64,000 nt of DNA from JAOBAU01 sp034667465 (GCA_034667465.1 JAXDJV010000024.1:248001-312000); one strand, 5' to 3'. Shown: positions 35,299 through 45,220, counted from the stretch's first letter. Notes: generated from the letters alone by a model not told the origin. Numbers and translations: made by a program.

Positions 35299-37533
35299 AT
35301 GAAATCAACCGGTTCCCTGCTCGCGATTTTCCTGCTCGTCTCGGCGGCGACGTTCGCGCAGAGCGACGTCCCGGTTTCGAGCGTCACTCACGGCAACGCG
35401 CCTGGCGACCAGACCGCGCCGGCGGTCGCCTCGAATGGAACCAGCTATCTGGCAGTGTGGAACGACGGCCGTTCGCCGCTCGGCGGTCTGTATGCGACGC
35501 GCATCGATTTTCGCGGACAGGTTCTCGACGAGACCGGCATCCGTATCGGCGGCTCGGCGAGCAGCGGGGCCGAAGTGGTCTGGAGCGGATCGTCGTACGT
35601 CATCGTCTGGTCGGAAACGTCCTTCGCGACGAGCTCCGGACCGAAGTATGTGATTCGCGTGGCACGCATCGACGCCGGCGGCTCGCTCGTCGAGGCACCT
35701 CGCACGCTTCGCGAAGATGCATTTGGCTACGTGCGCAATGTCGCGACGAACGGCTCGCGCATCATCGTGGCGTATGCCGCCGACATTTCGAAGACGCCGC
35801 GAATCTCCTTTGCGGTGCTCGATCGTGATGCGCGCACGATCGCGCTCGACGTCGCAGTTCCGCAGCCTTCCGCAAACAACTACGGCGCGACCGTGACGTC
35901 GAACGGATCGGATTTCCTGATGGTCTGGACGTCGACGAACGGCCTCCCGAACGCGCTTGCGGCCGCGCACCTCGACGCGAGCGGAAACGTCGCCGGCAAC
36001 GCCATCCTCGCCCAGGCGCTTTCGCCGGCAGACGGTCCGCTCGTCGCGTCAGACGGCACCGACTTCCTCGTCTTCACGCGTGCGCTCACTTCGAGCAGCG
36101 ACGAGCTGCAGGTCATGCGCGTCGGCGCAAATCTGAACGTCATCCGCGAGCTGCATCCGGTCGGCGTTCCGTCCGGCGTCACGGTCTCACAGCCGCGCGT
36201 CGTCTGGAACGGCAGTACGTATCTCCTCGTCTGGTCCGACTATCTCCTGCACGCGATCCGCTCGCATCATCTCGATCGCGACGGAAAAGCGCTCGATCAG
36301 CCGACCGTGCTCGCCGGCTGGCAAACGAGCGGGCTCGTCGCCTATCCGAACGTCGTCTCGAATGGCGACGGCGCGCTCCTGGTCTGGAACGACAGCCGTT
36401 TCTCGGTCGATCCCCAATCCAACATCAACTACGACGTGATGAGCCGGCTCGTCGACACGACGCTCCTCATCGGTAATCCGGAACGGCTCGTGTCGATCTC
36501 CGCGCCGCGCCAGACGTCGCCTGCGATCGCCGCCGGCGCCGAGCTGACGATGACGGTCTGGAGCGAGGACAGCGGCGTTTACGCATCGCGCGTAACTCCG
36601 TCCGGCGCGCTCGACGGCCGCGGCATTCAGCTCTCCGACATCGGCTTCTCGCCGCAGGTAATCTTCGACGGGACGAACTTCCTGGCCGCCTGGTTCATCC
36701 GCACCGGCAACACGGCGTCGATCAGAACCGCGCGCATCGATCCCGCCGGCCATCTGCTCGATACACACACGGTCGCGAACGGCTGCGTTTCAAGCGTGAC
36801 GCTTGCGCGCGGCGCGAGCAGCTCGCTGCTTGCGTGGTCGAACTGCACGACCGGCGCGATCGACGCGGTCCGCATCGGCGACAGCGGCGACGCCATCGAT
36901 TCGCTTCCGCTCACGCTGACACCGCCGAACATGGCGGCGGTCAATCCGTCCGCGGCCTGGAACGGTTCCGAATATCTCGTCACGTGGGACGAACTGATCC
37001 CGCTGCCGTCGGTGCTCCTCTTTCCGATGTATCGCTTGAACGTCCACGCGACGCGCGTTGGCGGCTCGCTGACGCTGATCGATTCCCAGCCGATCGCAAT
37101 CGCGATCAGCGGCGACGAAAGGGCGAGCAACAGCGGCGCGACGGTCGCTTCCGATGGCGAAGACTTTCTCGTCGCGTGGACGAGCCCGAACGGAATCGCG
37201 GCGGTACACGTCTCCGCCTCCGGCATCATCACCGATGGGACGCCGCTCGTTCTCGGCAGCGGTGGCAACTCGCAGGCCGTGTGGGACGGCGTTCGCTATC
37301 TCGTTGCGTGGCACTCCGGCACGACGATCGTCGCCGCGCATCCCGAAGCCGGCGATCGCTTCACGATCGTCGATACGCTGCTCTCAAACGCCGGTCTCGG
37401 TCTCATTCAAACCGCGCCTGGTCGCGTGACGATGATCTACACGCGCGTCGCGACGGAACCGAATGACGGGAACGTGGAGCGGGCATTCGTACGTGCGCTG
37501 CCGGCCGGACGAACTCGCGTGTCGCGGCGCTGA
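35299..37533 (+). CDS. Secreted repeat protein, likely beta-propeller
   Basis: The 744-residue protein starts at ATG 35299, which gives a clean signal peptide (MKSTGSLLAIFLLVSAATFAQ). The mature protein is built from about 12-15 degenerate repeats of roughly 50 residues. Each has a core such as VASNGTSYLAVWNDGR, VVWNGSTYLLVWSDY, VASDGEDFLVAWTS or AVWDGVRYLVAWHSG, followed by an R(I/V)D..G strand. This is typical of exported beta-propeller-like proteins with no catalytic residues. A role in surface binding is possible but not shown. It is convergent with mgtE across a heptad hairpin. Confidence 0.8.
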   Translation: MKSTGSLLAIFLLVSAATFAQSDVPVSSVTHGNAPGDQTAPAVASNGTSYLAVWNDGRSPLGGLYATRIDFRGQVLDETGIRIGGSASSGAEVVWSGSSYVIVWSETSFATSSGPKYVIRVARIDAGGSLVEAPRTLREDAFGYVRNVATNGSRIIVAYAADISKTPRISFAVLDRDARTIALDVAVPQPSANNYGATVTSNGSDFLMVWTSTNGLPNALAAAHLDASGNVAGNAILAQALSPADGPLVASDGTDFLVFTRALTSSSDELQVMRVGANLNVIRELHPVGVPSGVTVSQPRVVWNGSTYLLVWSDYLLHAIRSHHLDRDGKALDQPTVLAGWQTSGLVAYPNVVSNGDGALLVWNDSRFSVDPQSNINYDVMSRLVDTTLLIGNPERLVSISAPRQTSPAIAAGAELTMTVWSEDSGVYASRVTPSGALDGRGIQLSDIGFSPQVIFDGTNFLAAWFIRTGNTASIRTARIDPAGHLLDTHTVANGCVSSVTLARGASSSLLAWSNCTTGAIDAVRIGDSGDAIDSLPLTLTPPNMAAVNPSAAWNGSEYLVTWDELIPLPSVLLFPMYRLNVHATRVGGSLTLIDSQPIAIAISGDERASNSGATVASDGEDFLVAWTSPNGIAAVHVSASGIITDGTPLVLGSGGNSQAVWDGVRYLVAWHSGTTIVAAHPEAGDRFTIVDTLLSNAGLGLIQTAPGRVTMIYTRVATEPNDGNVERAFVRALPAGRTRVSRR

Positions 37534-37535
37534 GA

Positions 37536-37609
37536 AGGCATGAGGTATGAGGTATGAGTAAAGGCCGTTACTCATGCCTCATTCCTCATGCCTCATACCT
37601 CATGCCTCG
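37536..37609. repeat. Heptad hairpin repeat, ATGAGGT family, copy 1
   Basis: The left arm has three 7-bp units (ATGAGGT, ATGAGGT, ATGAGTA; from 37540) and the right arm five (CTCAT-type units ending CATGCCT at about 37607). The arms pair through TACTCAT and its complement. The unequal unit number shows that units expand or contract. It fills the gap between convergent genes and stops 3 bp short of the mgtE stop, so it probably ends transcription from both sides. Confidence 0.9.
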
Positions 37610-37611
37610 GC

Positions 37612-38991
37612 TCACGGATGCGCGAAGTGGCGCATCGCGATCGTCGCCAGCCCGAGGAACGAAAAGAAGCCGCCGACGTCGGTGAACGTCGTCACGAAGA
37701 TCGATGACGCGATGGCCGGATCGAAACCGAATCGCTCGAGCACGAGCGGCACGAGGCCGCCGGCGATTCCGGCGATGACGAGGTTGAAGATCATCGCGAT
37801 CAGCAGCACGACCGCCAGCGCCCAGTCGCCGGTCCAGAGACCGACGATCAGCATCGTCAGCAAACCGTTCGCGAGTCCGTTGCCGAAGCCGACCGCCATC
37901 TCTTTCCAGATCGGTCCGAAGCCGCTCCGCCAGTCGACTTCACCGAGCGCGAGTCCGCGCACGAACACCGTCAGCGTTTGCGTCCCGGCGTTGCCGCCCA
38001 TCCCGGCGACGATCGGCATAAAGACGGCCAGGGCCGCCCATCGCGCGATCGTTCCCTGAAAAAAGTGGACGACCCACGACGCGAAAAACGCGGTCGCGAG
38101 ATTGATGGCAAGCCACGGAAAACGCAGCTTGAACGAATCGCCCGCCGAGGTCGAGACGCGTTCCGATGCGTTGACGCCGGCGAGGTGCAGCAGGTCGGCT
38201 TCAGCCTGTTCCTGAATCACGTCGAGCACGTCGTCGACCGTGACGATTCCGACGAGCCGGTTCTGCACGTCGACAACCGGCAGCGAGAGCAGGTCGTACT
38301 TCGAAACGATCTGCGCAACGTCTTCCGGCGCGGAGTCGATCTGACAGCGCACTACACCCTGCACCATGATCGATTCCAGCGACGACGTCGGCTCCGCGAG
38401 GATCATGCTGCGCAGCGACGACACGCCGACGAGATGCATCTCCGCGTCGATGCAGTAGACGTAGAAGAACGAATCCTTGCGCGGGTACTGCCGCACCGCT
38501 TCGATCGCCTGCGCGATCGACAACTCACTGTCGAGCGCGAGGAACTCGGTGTTCATCAGCGAGCCGGCCGTCTCTTCTTCCCCTTCGAGCAGCGACTCGA
38601 GCTTCGCGCCCTGCGTCGCGCCGAGGAGCGTGAGGACGTTCGCGCGCCGCTCTTCGTCGAGGGCGTCGAGAAGGTCGGCGGCGTCGTCAGGTGCGGATGA
38701 ACTGCAGATGGCGGCGAGTGCCGCGTCGTCGATCGATTCGAGGATTTCGTCGAGGTCGGTGTCGTCGAGCTCGAGCAGCGCGCGCGCCGCTTTCCCCGCT
38801 TCGATGAGCAGCGACAGAACCCGCTTGCGATCTTCTTCCAGCAGCAGCGGCAGCACCGGCGCGATGTCGGCGGCAAGCGTCTTGTCGATCGTCTTTCGCA
38901 GCTGCGAATAGTTGCCGTGTCGCAGCAGTCGCGTCAGGAGTTGCTGGTACGAGCGGGCGCTGCTCGGCGCGTTGGTGATCGGTCGGTTCAC
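37612..38991 (-). CDS. mgtE: Magnesium transporter MgtE
   Basis: The 459-residue protein has a start GTG at 38991. The N-terminal superhelical MgtE_N domain (about 30-150, with LLDALDEERRANVLTLL) is followed by a CBS pair (about 155-285; QYPRKDSFFYVYCID, LPVVDVQNRLVGIVTVDDVLDVIQEQ). A five-helix membrane domain (about 295-459) carries AGMGGNAGTQTLTVFVRGLALGEV and the pore Asp in TTFTDVGGFFSFL. It is a Mg2+-gated inner-membrane channel; the cytoplasmic domains close it when Mg2+ is high. Confidence 0.95.
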   Translation of the reverse strand: MNRPITNAPSSARSYQQLLTRLLRHGNYSQLRKTIDKTLAADIAPVLPLLLEEDRKRVLSLLIEAGKAARALLELDDTDLDEILESIDDAALAAICSSSAPDDAADLLDALDEERRANVLTLLGATQGAKLESLLEGEEETAGSLMNTEFLALDSELSIAQAIEAVRQYPRKDSFFYVYCIDAEMHLVGVSSLRSMILAEPTSSLESIMVQGVVRCQIDSAPEDVAQIVSKYDLLSLPVVDVQNRLVGIVTVDDVLDVIQEQAEADLLHLAGVNASERVSTSAGDSFKLRFPWLAINLATAFFASWVVHFFQGTIARWAALAVFMPIVAGMGGNAGTQTLTVFVRGLALGEVDWRSGFGPIWKEMAVGFGNGLANGLLTMLIVGLWTGDWALAVVLLIAMIFNLVIAGIAGGLVPLVLERFGFDPAIASSIFVTTFTDVGGFFSFLGLATIAMRHFAHP

Positions 38992-39035
38992 GGCCCGGGC
39001 ATCGTAGCAAATGCAACTGCTACAATCCGTGACCT

Positions 39036-39770
39036 ATGACCACCACCGCGCAGCCCGAGCCGCAAGCCGCCCGTCCCGCCGAAACTCCGCTGGCGCGGCA
39101 GTTCGTCAACTTCATGTTTTTCCGCGTCGATCGCGCGTTTCGCAGCGAGAGCGCGGAGCTGAAAGCGGAAGCGCGGCGCGAGTTCGCGGAGCTCGTCGCG
39201 CGCTACACCGGCCCGATGATGATGCTTCCCTACACGACGATGGGATTGAAACCCGGCGTCGATTTCATGCTCTGGCGCATCGGCTACGACATCGAACCAT
39301 TCGCCGACATGGCCGCCGACATCAATCGCTCCATCCTCGGCCGTTTCCTCGACGTCCCGCTGTCGTACCTCGCCATGACGAAGCATTCGCAATACGTCGA
39401 CGAGCACGTGCACGATGGACAGGAAGGACGCCGGCTGAAGATCGTCCCGGGCAAGAAACCGTTCCTCTTTGTCTATCCGTTCGTGAAGACGCGCGACTGG
39501 TATCTCCTGCCGATGGCGGAGCGGCAGAAGATCATGAACGAGCACATCGCCATCGGTCACAAATACCCGCGCGTGAAGATCAACACGACGTATTCGTTCG
39601 GTCTCGACGATCAGGATTTCGTCGTCGCATTCGAAGCCGATGCGCCGTCGGAGTTTCTCGATCTCGTCCAGGAGCTGCGCGAGACCGAGTCGTCGAAGTT
39701 CACCGCGCGCGACACGCCGATGTACACGTGCAAGCGCGCCACGATGGACGAGATTCTCGCGACGATCTAG
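39036..39770 (+). CDS. hemQ: Chlorite dismutase-family protein, probable coproheme decarboxylase HemQ
   Basis: The 244-residue protein has the dimeric alpha/beta-barrel family features: FMFFRVDRAFR, a KPFLFVYPFVKTRDWYLLP segment, and the heme-ligand His region EHIAIGHKYPRVKINTTYSFGLDDQDFVVAFEAD. It lacks the distal Arg context typical of true chlorite dismutases, as far as can be judged by eye. HemQ makes protoheme from coproheme in Gram-positive and some other phyla. No other heme genes are near. It overlaps the convergent MFS gene by 4 bp. Confidence 0.83.
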   Translation: MTTTAQPEPQAARPAETPLARQFVNFMFFRVDRAFRSESAELKAEARREFAELVARYTGPMMMLPYTTMGLKPGVDFMLWRIGYDIEPFADMAADINRSILGRFLDVPLSYLAMTKHSQYVDEHVHDGQEGRRLKIVPGKKPFLFVYPFVKTRDWYLLPMAERQKIMNEHIAIGHKYPRVKINTTYSFGLDDQDFVVAFEADAPSEFLDLVQELRETESSKFTARDTPMYTCKRATMDEILATI

Positions 39771-40960
39771 CCACGCCGGCGCAACAGCACGCCGGCCAGC
39801 CCGCCCGACAGCAGCAGTCCGCTCGCCATCACCGCGATCGTCATCCGAATGCCGCGATGCTCCGCCAGCGAGCCGGCGACGAGATTGCCGAACGGCACCG
39901 CGGTGAAGAAGGCGAACGTGTACATGCTCAGGACGCGGCCGCGCATCTCGTCGGCGATCCGATGCTGAATCGATGTGTTGCAGAGCGCGATCGACACGAC
40001 TGCTGCTGCGCCCGAGATGACGAGCAGCGCCACCGCGGGAACCGGCGTGCGCGCGAGTGCGACGCTGCCGAGTGAGACGCCGAAGATCAGCAGCGAGAAG
40101 ACGATTGTCCGGAGGATGTAGCGCGTCGGCGTTCGGAACGACAGCGCCAGCGCGCCGGCGAATGCGCCGGTGCCGAAGCCGCCGATCAGCCATCCCAGTC
40201 CGGCCGCATCGTTCGTGAAGAGCGAGCGCGCGATGACCGGCATCAGGTTCATGAACGGATAGCCGAAGAAGCTCGACGCTGCGACGACGCCGAGGAGGAT
40301 GAGGACGACGCGCTCGCGCCGGACGTAGCGGAAACCTTCCGTCAGGCGCGTCCACATCGGTCCGACGACAGTTGACGGCTGCTGTCGATCGCGAATGCGT
40401 CCGAGCACGATGATGAGCGGGATGAACGAAAGTGCGTTGAGGAGAAAACACCAGAACGCGCCGACGCTCGAGAGCGCGATGCCGGCGATAACGGGACCGA
40501 TCGCGCGCGACAGATTGAACTGCAGCGAGTTCATCATCAGCGCGTTCGGCAGACGCTGACGATCTTCGAGCAGATCGACGATCATCGCCTGCCACGCCGG
40601 CGCCGAGAACGACATCGCCGTGCCGGCGACGGCGGCCGCCGCGCAGATCTGCCAGACCGTGATCGTGTTTAAGTGAACGGAGATGGCGATGGCCAGCGCC
40701 GCCAGCGCCTGCGCCGCCTGCGAGATGGCGACGACGCGCCGGCGGTTCCACTGATCCGCCAGCACGCCGCCGGGCAGCATCAACACGAACGTCGGCGCCG
40801 ATCCCGCGAACGCCACGAACCCGAGCAGAAACGGCGAGTCAGTCAGCCGATAGACCAGCCATCCCTGCGCCACCGCCTGCATCCACGACCCGATGTTCGA
40901 AAGAAACTGCGTGGTCCAGAAGCGCCGATAGTCGGGCTCGCGAAATGCGTCGAAGGCCAC
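39767..40960 (-). CDS. MFS exporter (EntS/MFS_3 type)
   Basis: The 397-residue protein has 12 predicted transmembrane segments. It begins FREPDYRRFWTTQFLSNIGSWMQAVAQGWLVYRLT, the usual MFS_3 start. The loop 2-3 motif is GGVLADQWNRRRVV and a second copy-like motif RGRVLSMYTFAF occurs in the C-terminal half. The start is GTG at 40960. Members export siderophores or drugs; the substrate here is unknown. A heptad hairpin lies immediately upstream of its start. Confidence 0.88.
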   Translation of the reverse strand: MAFDAFREPDYRRFWTTQFLSNIGSWMQAVAQGWLVYRLTDSPFLLGFVAFAGSAPTFVLMLPGGVLADQWNRRRVVAISQAAQALAALAIAISVHLNTITVWQICAAAAVAGTAMSFSAPAWQAMIVDLLEDRQRLPNALMMNSLQFNLSRAIGPVIAGIALSSVGAFWCFLLNALSFIPLIIVLGRIRDRQQPSTVVGPMWTRLTEGFRYVRRERVVLILLGVVAASSFFGYPFMNLMPVIARSLFTNDAAGLGWLIGGFGTGAFAGALALSFRTPTRYILRTIVFSLLIFGVSLGSVALARTPVPAVALLVISGAAAVVSIALCNTSIQHRIADEMRGRVLSMYTFAFFTAVPFGNLVAGSLAEHRGIRMTIAVMASGLLLSGGLAGVLLRRRG

Positions 40961-40965
40961 GACAC

Positions 40966-41045
40966 GAAGGATGAAGGATGAGGGCTGAAGGATGAAGAAA
41001 AACTCTCAACCTCAGCCTCTATTCATCCTTCATCCTTCATCCTTC
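40966..41045. repeat. Heptad hairpin repeat, GAAGGAT family
   Basis: The left arm is GAAGGAT, GAAGGAT, GAGGGCT, GAAGGAT (40966-40993) and the right arm includes three perfect ATCCTTC units (41025-41045) preceded by diverged ones. It lies between the metalloprotease stop (41050) and the MFS start (40960), both on the minus strand. The unit differs in sequence from the other two heptad families but has the same 7-bp period and hairpin layout. Confidence 0.88.
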
Positions 41046-41049
41046 CGTC

Positions 41050-44000
41050 TCACTCTCCCGCGAAGAACACCGGATCTCCCGACACGTTGTCGACGATCGA
41101 GCCGTAAACCAGCAGCGACGGCGAGTCGGTGTGCGCTTCGATCGTGAAGCTGCCGATCGCGTTCGCGTTCACGCCGGGAAAGAGCGCCGGCATCGAGTAC
41201 TGCAGCTGTCCGCGCGGCGCGAGCTGCACGAATGCGGTGGCGAGCTGCTGGCCGTTCGCGATCAGCCCGACGTTCACGCCGATCGTCGAATCACTTCCGT
41301 TCACGAAGCCCGCGTTCGAGCGAAAACCGGCGTCGGCGCGAAGGCCGGTCACCCACACATCGCGCGCGAAATCGGCGATCGGCGCGGCGTCGATGGACTG
41401 TCCGTACGTGCCGCCGCCGACCGTGCTCGTATACGTGCGGCTCGTCACGATCGGACCGCTGCTGCTGCTCCAGCGGATGTCGAGCGCGCCGCTGCCCGAC
41501 GTCATGCCGAGCCAGGAAAGCACGTCGGCGAGCACGAGCGTTTTGTTCGGCGCGATCGACAGCGCGCGCACCGCGGCGCCGCGATTGTCGCTGCCCGATG
41601 CGAGATAGCGAACGTCGAGATTGAGGAATGCGTTCGTCGGATTGAAGAGCGTCACGTCGCTGCGCCAGAACGTGCCGTTCGCCCCCGGCACGCGGCCGAC
41701 CGCCGGAATCACCACCTCGCTGCCGGACGAAACCGGAGTCGCCTGGACGTAAACCGGATCCTGCGTGCGGTTGTCGATCACCGATGCGTACGCGCTCAGC
41801 GCGTTTTGCGCGCCGGCGATGACGCGCATCGACATCACGTCATACGCGCGCGTTCCGAGCGACGGGAAGAACGCCTGCAGCGACGACTGCTGGAAGCTGT
41901 TCGCGCCGACGCTGACGTCGGTCTGACCGATCGTCCGTCCATCAGAGTCGAGCAGCGCGAGCGTCGCCGACACCGGCGCGTTCGCGCGATTCACGAGACC
42001 GATGTTCGTTCGATAGTCGACGCCGGTGGCGAGTCCGGTCACGTACAGCGTCTGCTGCAGTCCGTCGCCGTTCACGTCCGGCACCGCCTGGCCATACGTG
42101 CCGGTCGAGCCGGTCGTGAAGGTGCGGCTGGCGATCTTCAGCTGCGGCGTCGCGTTCGCGCCCGTCGCTTCGATCGCGATCGCTCCGGCACCGCTGCCGA
42201 TGCCGAAGATGTCGAGCAGCGCGTTGTTGTACGCCGCCACCTGCCGCGGCGCGAGATAGAAGCTGCGCGTCACCGGCGCGGTGCCGGCGGTCGAAAGATA
42301 GATCGTCTGCACGCTCAGACCTTCATCGCCGGCGTTGAAGAGCGTCAGCTCCGTCCGCCAGACCGAGCCGCCGATGCCGTTCGTCTGCGCGGTGACCGAG
42401 ATGAGCGAGCGGAACGTCGTGTCGGCGTTGATCGTCACCTGATGCGACGCGCTCGCCGACGAAGAGCCGTTCGATGCCGTCAGCGTCACGAGGTACGCGC
42501 CGCGCGCCGCAAAGACGTGCGTCGGATTCTGCTGCGATGACGTCGCGCCATCGCCGAAGTTCCACGACCACGAAGCCGGTGAGCCGGACGACTGATCGAA
42601 GAACGAGACGACGTCGCCAACGGATGCGGTCGATGGCGAAACGCTGAACGCGGCCGACACGCTCGGCGTCGCCGGGATCGAAGCATTGACGACGAGATCG
42701 ATTGCGCTCGATGACGACGAGCCGCTCTTCGTCGCGGTGAGTGCGACGTGATACGTCCCCGCTTTGGTGAAGCGCCTGATCGGATTCTGCGCGGCGGACG
42801 ACGTGCCGTCGCCGAAGTTCCACGCCCACGACGTCGCGCCGCCGGTCGTCGTGTCGGTGAACGTGACGTCCTGTCCGGCGATCGGATCGAGCGGCGCGTA
42901 ACTGAACGACGCGGTGAGCGGCGCCGATGCGGCGACGACGCTGATGTTGCGCGTCGCAGACGACTGCGCGCCGCCGGTCGACGTGACGACGAGCGTCACG
43001 GTGTAGTTGCCTGCATTCGCGAAAACGTGTGTCGGGTTCGCGGCGGTCGACGTCTGTCCATCGCCGAAGTTCCAGACGCGCGACGCGATCGTGCCGCCGG
43101 TGGTCTGATCGATGAACGAGAAGCTCGTCTGTCCGGCGGTGCCGCTCGTCGCCGAGACGCTGAAGGCCGCGGTGACGACGCCGGCGCTGCTGCCGATCGT
43201 CGCCTGCGCGACGTTCGACGTCGTCGACGCGCCGACCGAGTTGAACGCGGTGACGTAGAAACGATACGAGCCGGCGGTAAAGCCGCTGAGATTCGATGTC
43301 GTGACGTTCGCGCCGACGTCGGTGACCTTGCTGAACGCGCCGCTTCCGGTCGCGACGTAAACCGATTGCCCGGTCTCGTCGGTCGCGTTGTCGCTCCACT
43401 GCAAACGAACGCTCGTGCCGCTCGGCGTCGCGGACAAATTCGTTGGCGCGGCCGGCGCGGTCGCGATTGGCGGAGGCGTGCTCGTGCCGCTCGGATAGAG
43501 CCAGCGCGCGGCCAGCTGATCGTCGGCGCGCAGCGACGGTCCGCGTCCGCTGACGGTCGCGTACATCAGCGCCGTCGAGTCGGCGCTGTGGCCGAAGCCG
43601 AGCGTGTGTCCGAGCTCGTGCGCCGCGATCTCCGCAAGCGTCGCGCTCGGAATTCCGGTCGCGGACGAGACCCCGTCCTGCACGACGAAGTTGCCTTCGG
43701 TGATGTTGTACGCGCGATACGTTCCCGCCGCGTGCGACGAATCGGCGGTGAACGGCGCGGTCCAGTTTGTGGAACCGCTGATGCCGTTGAAACCGCCGAG
43801 GCCGACCACGCCGCCGCGGCCGTTCCAGGAACCGGAGATCTCCTGGTTCGGATCTTCGAACAGCACTTCATTCGTCCCGTTCGGAGCGTTGTTGCCGCCG
43901 TGCGTCGTGGTCGTGCCGCCGTAGTTGTAGCTGATCTTCGCGCTGCCGTAGTTGTTCCACGACGCCATCGCCGTCTGCACTTCGCTGACGCCGCCGCCGG

Positions 44001-44712
44001 TGTAACCGCTCTGCGAGCCGTAGCTGTACCAGCGCGCGCTGCCGCCGTTGTCGAACGTCGCCCAGCGATAGACGGTCGGCTCGGAGATGAGCGTGAACTG
44101 CGCGGTGATCGACTGCTCTTCGAGCGCCGGCACCGGATTCTCGACTTCGTAGTTGCGCGCCTTCGAATGTCCGGCCGCGCGCTCCGCGACGAACTGCGAG
44201 AACGCTTCCGCCTGGCGCTGCGTCTTTGCCGGCGGCAGAGGATGGAGCTCGGCGTCGAGCAGCGAGACGTCATTCGCTTCCGCGTCGCGCGTCCAGAAGC
44301 GATTGCCGTTCAGCATTTCGCGATCGGTGAACTTGCCCGCGAAAAGATCGACGGTCTGATAATCACCGCGCGGCGTCGGCGTCAGAAACGTGAGGACGCG
44401 CTGGCCGGCGACGTACGCCGGCGTGCCGAAGATCTTCGTGATGCGGCCGTCGAGCTCACCGCCGATCTCGCGCACGACGATCTCGCCCGACACGCTTCCT
44501 TTCAGCGACTCGGTGACGATCAGATGCGTCTCCGTGAAAATCCCGCCGTCGCGCATGACCGCTCCGGAGCTCTTCACCGTCGCTTCGACGACGACCGGCG
44601 ACTTGTCGATGAGCTGCTCGTCGGTCGGCATCACGATCGTCGTCGCGCCGGCCTGGATGGCCGCAATCATCAGGACACACGTCAGCCCGTACACCCGAAT
44701 GTGTTTCGACAA
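41050..44712 (-). CDS. Giant secreted metzincin-type metalloprotease with FN3 and PKD domains
   Basis: The 1220-residue product has a signal peptide (about 1-23) and an N-terminal region of about 170 residues. A metzincin catalytic domain with HELGHTLGFGH (His at about 365) and a later ALMY Met-turn segment follows. Next come one fibronectin III domain (about 420-510) and three PKD domains, each with a WNFGDG core. The C-terminal ~450 residues contain two similar beta-rich blocks (LTLFNAGDEG/VTLFNPTNAF, VTGLATGVDYRTNIGLVN/VTGLRADAGFRSNAGFVN). It should be an exported protease degrading proteins outside the cell, possibly through the secretion system of this window. The zinc ligands are all intact. 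Confidence 0.9.
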   Translation of the reverse strand: MSKHIRVYGLTCVLMIAAIQAGATTIVMPTDEQLIDKSPVVVEATVKSSGAVMRDGGIFTETHLIVTESLKGSVSGEIVVREIGGELDGRITKIFGTPAYVAGQRVLTFLTPTPRGDYQTVDLFAGKFTDREMLNGNRFWTRDAEANDVSLLDAELHPLPPAKTQRQAEAFSQFVAERAAGHSKARNYEVENPVPALEEQSITAQFTLISEPTVYRWATFDNGGSARWYSYGSQSGYTGGGVSEVQTAMASWNNYGSAKISYNYGGTTTTHGGNNAPNGTNEVLFEDPNQEISGSWNGRGGVVGLGGFNGISGSTNWTAPFTADSSHAAGTYRAYNITEGNFVVQDGVSSATGIPSATLAEIAAHELGHTLGFGHSADSTALMYATVSGRGPSLRADDQLAARWLYPSGTSTPPPIATAPAAPTNLSATPSGTSVRLQWSDNATDETGQSVYVATGSGAFSKVTDVGANVTTSNLSGFTAGSYRFYVTAFNSVGASTTSNVAQATIGSSAGVVTAAFSVSATSGTAGQTSFSFIDQTTGGTIASRVWNFGDGQTSTAANPTHVFANAGNYTVTLVVTSTGGAQSSATRNISVVAASAPLTASFSYAPLDPIAGQDVTFTDTTTGGATSWAWNFGDGTSSAAQNPIRRFTKAGTYHVALTATKSGSSSSSAIDLVVNASIPATPSVSAAFSVSPSTASVGDVVSFFDQSSGSPASWSWNFGDGATSSQQNPTHVFAARGAYLVTLTASNGSSSASASHQVTINADTTFRSLISVTAQTNGIGGSVWRTELTLFNAGDEGLSVQTIYLSTAGTAPVTRSFYLAPRQVAAYNNALLDIFGIGSGAGAIAIEATGANATPQLKIASRTFTTGSTGTYGQAVPDVNGDGLQQTLYVTGLATGVDYRTNIGLVNRANAPVSATLALLDSDGRTIGQTDVSVGANSFQQSSLQAFFPSLGTRAYDVMSMRVIAGAQNALSAYASVIDNRTQDPVYVQATPVSSGSEVVIPAVGRVPGANGTFWRSDVTLFNPTNAFLNLDVRYLASGSDNRGAAVRALSIAPNKTLVLADVLSWLGMTSGSGALDIRWSSSSGPIVTSRTYTSTVGGGTYGQSIDAAPIADFARDVWVTGLRADAGFRSNAGFVNGSDSTIGVNVGLIANGQQLATAFVQLAPRGQLQYSMPALFPGVNANAIGSFTIEAHTDSPSLLVYGSIVDNVSGDPVFFAGE

Positions 44713-44890
44713 AGAAGCCTCCGAATCAGTGGTTGTGGATGGAGCCGCGAAGCGAGCGCAGCTTTCCCGCCGTACGCCCGTTTCGTGCGGGAGAGGAGCG
44801 GATGTTGGACAAAGTTATTCGGCTAAACGACGCCGATTTGCGGAGAATTTCCGGGCATTTCATCCGCCGCTGCGCCGTTCTCCGCGACCG

Positions 44891-45220
44891 GTGAGACGGC
44901 TTTTCATCATCCTGACGTGGATCGCGGCGCTGTCGCTGCCGGCGGCGACGACGTCACTCTGCATCGTCAACTGCTGCGTGCTCCGCGCCGCGATGCCGCA
45001 CTGCGGCGGAATGGCGAAAGTGATCGCGGAGAAACCGCTGCGCGACGCCGCGCCGCAGCAGAAAACGGCGCCGTCGCTGAAGCCGCTGCGAACGACGGTG
45101 ATCGCCTTCGCGCCGCTGGTCGTTCCGCGCGTCACCGCGAGCGCGTTCCGCAACGCGGAGGCGCTGCGCTCCGACCGCGACGTCGGATTGCCGATCCTTC
45201 TCGCCACGCTCCTCATCTGA
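44891..45220 (+). CDS. Small exported Cys-containing protein, possible metal-responsive
   Basis: The protein has about 109 residues from GTG 44891, with a hydrophobic N-terminal signal or anchor (FIILTWIAALSLPAATTSL). Directly after it comes the cysteine cluster CIVNCC, then AMPHCGGM. The rest is short and unremarkable. It lies 58 bp upstream of a gene for a His-rich exported protein, and the pair is probably co-transcribed. Cys clusters with a His-Cys motif suggest copper or other soft-metal binding, but no family was recognised. The gap 44713-44890 holds no gene. Confidence 0.55.
   Translation: MRRLFIILTWIAALSLPAATTSLCIVNCCVLRAAMPHCGGMAKVIAEKPLRDAAPQQKTAPSLKPLRTTVIAFAPLVVPRVTASAFRNAEALRSDRDVGLPILLATLLI

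Noticed and set aside
37536..37609. Possible CRISPR-like array
   Set aside because: Units are 7 bp with no spacers; they form hairpins rather than repeats with unique spacers, and no cas gene is present.
41131..44826. Long plus-strand open frames (469 and 692 codons) opposite the metalloprotease
   Set aside because: They are antisense to a convincing domain-rich gene; their Arg-rich composition is typical of GC-rich shadow frames.
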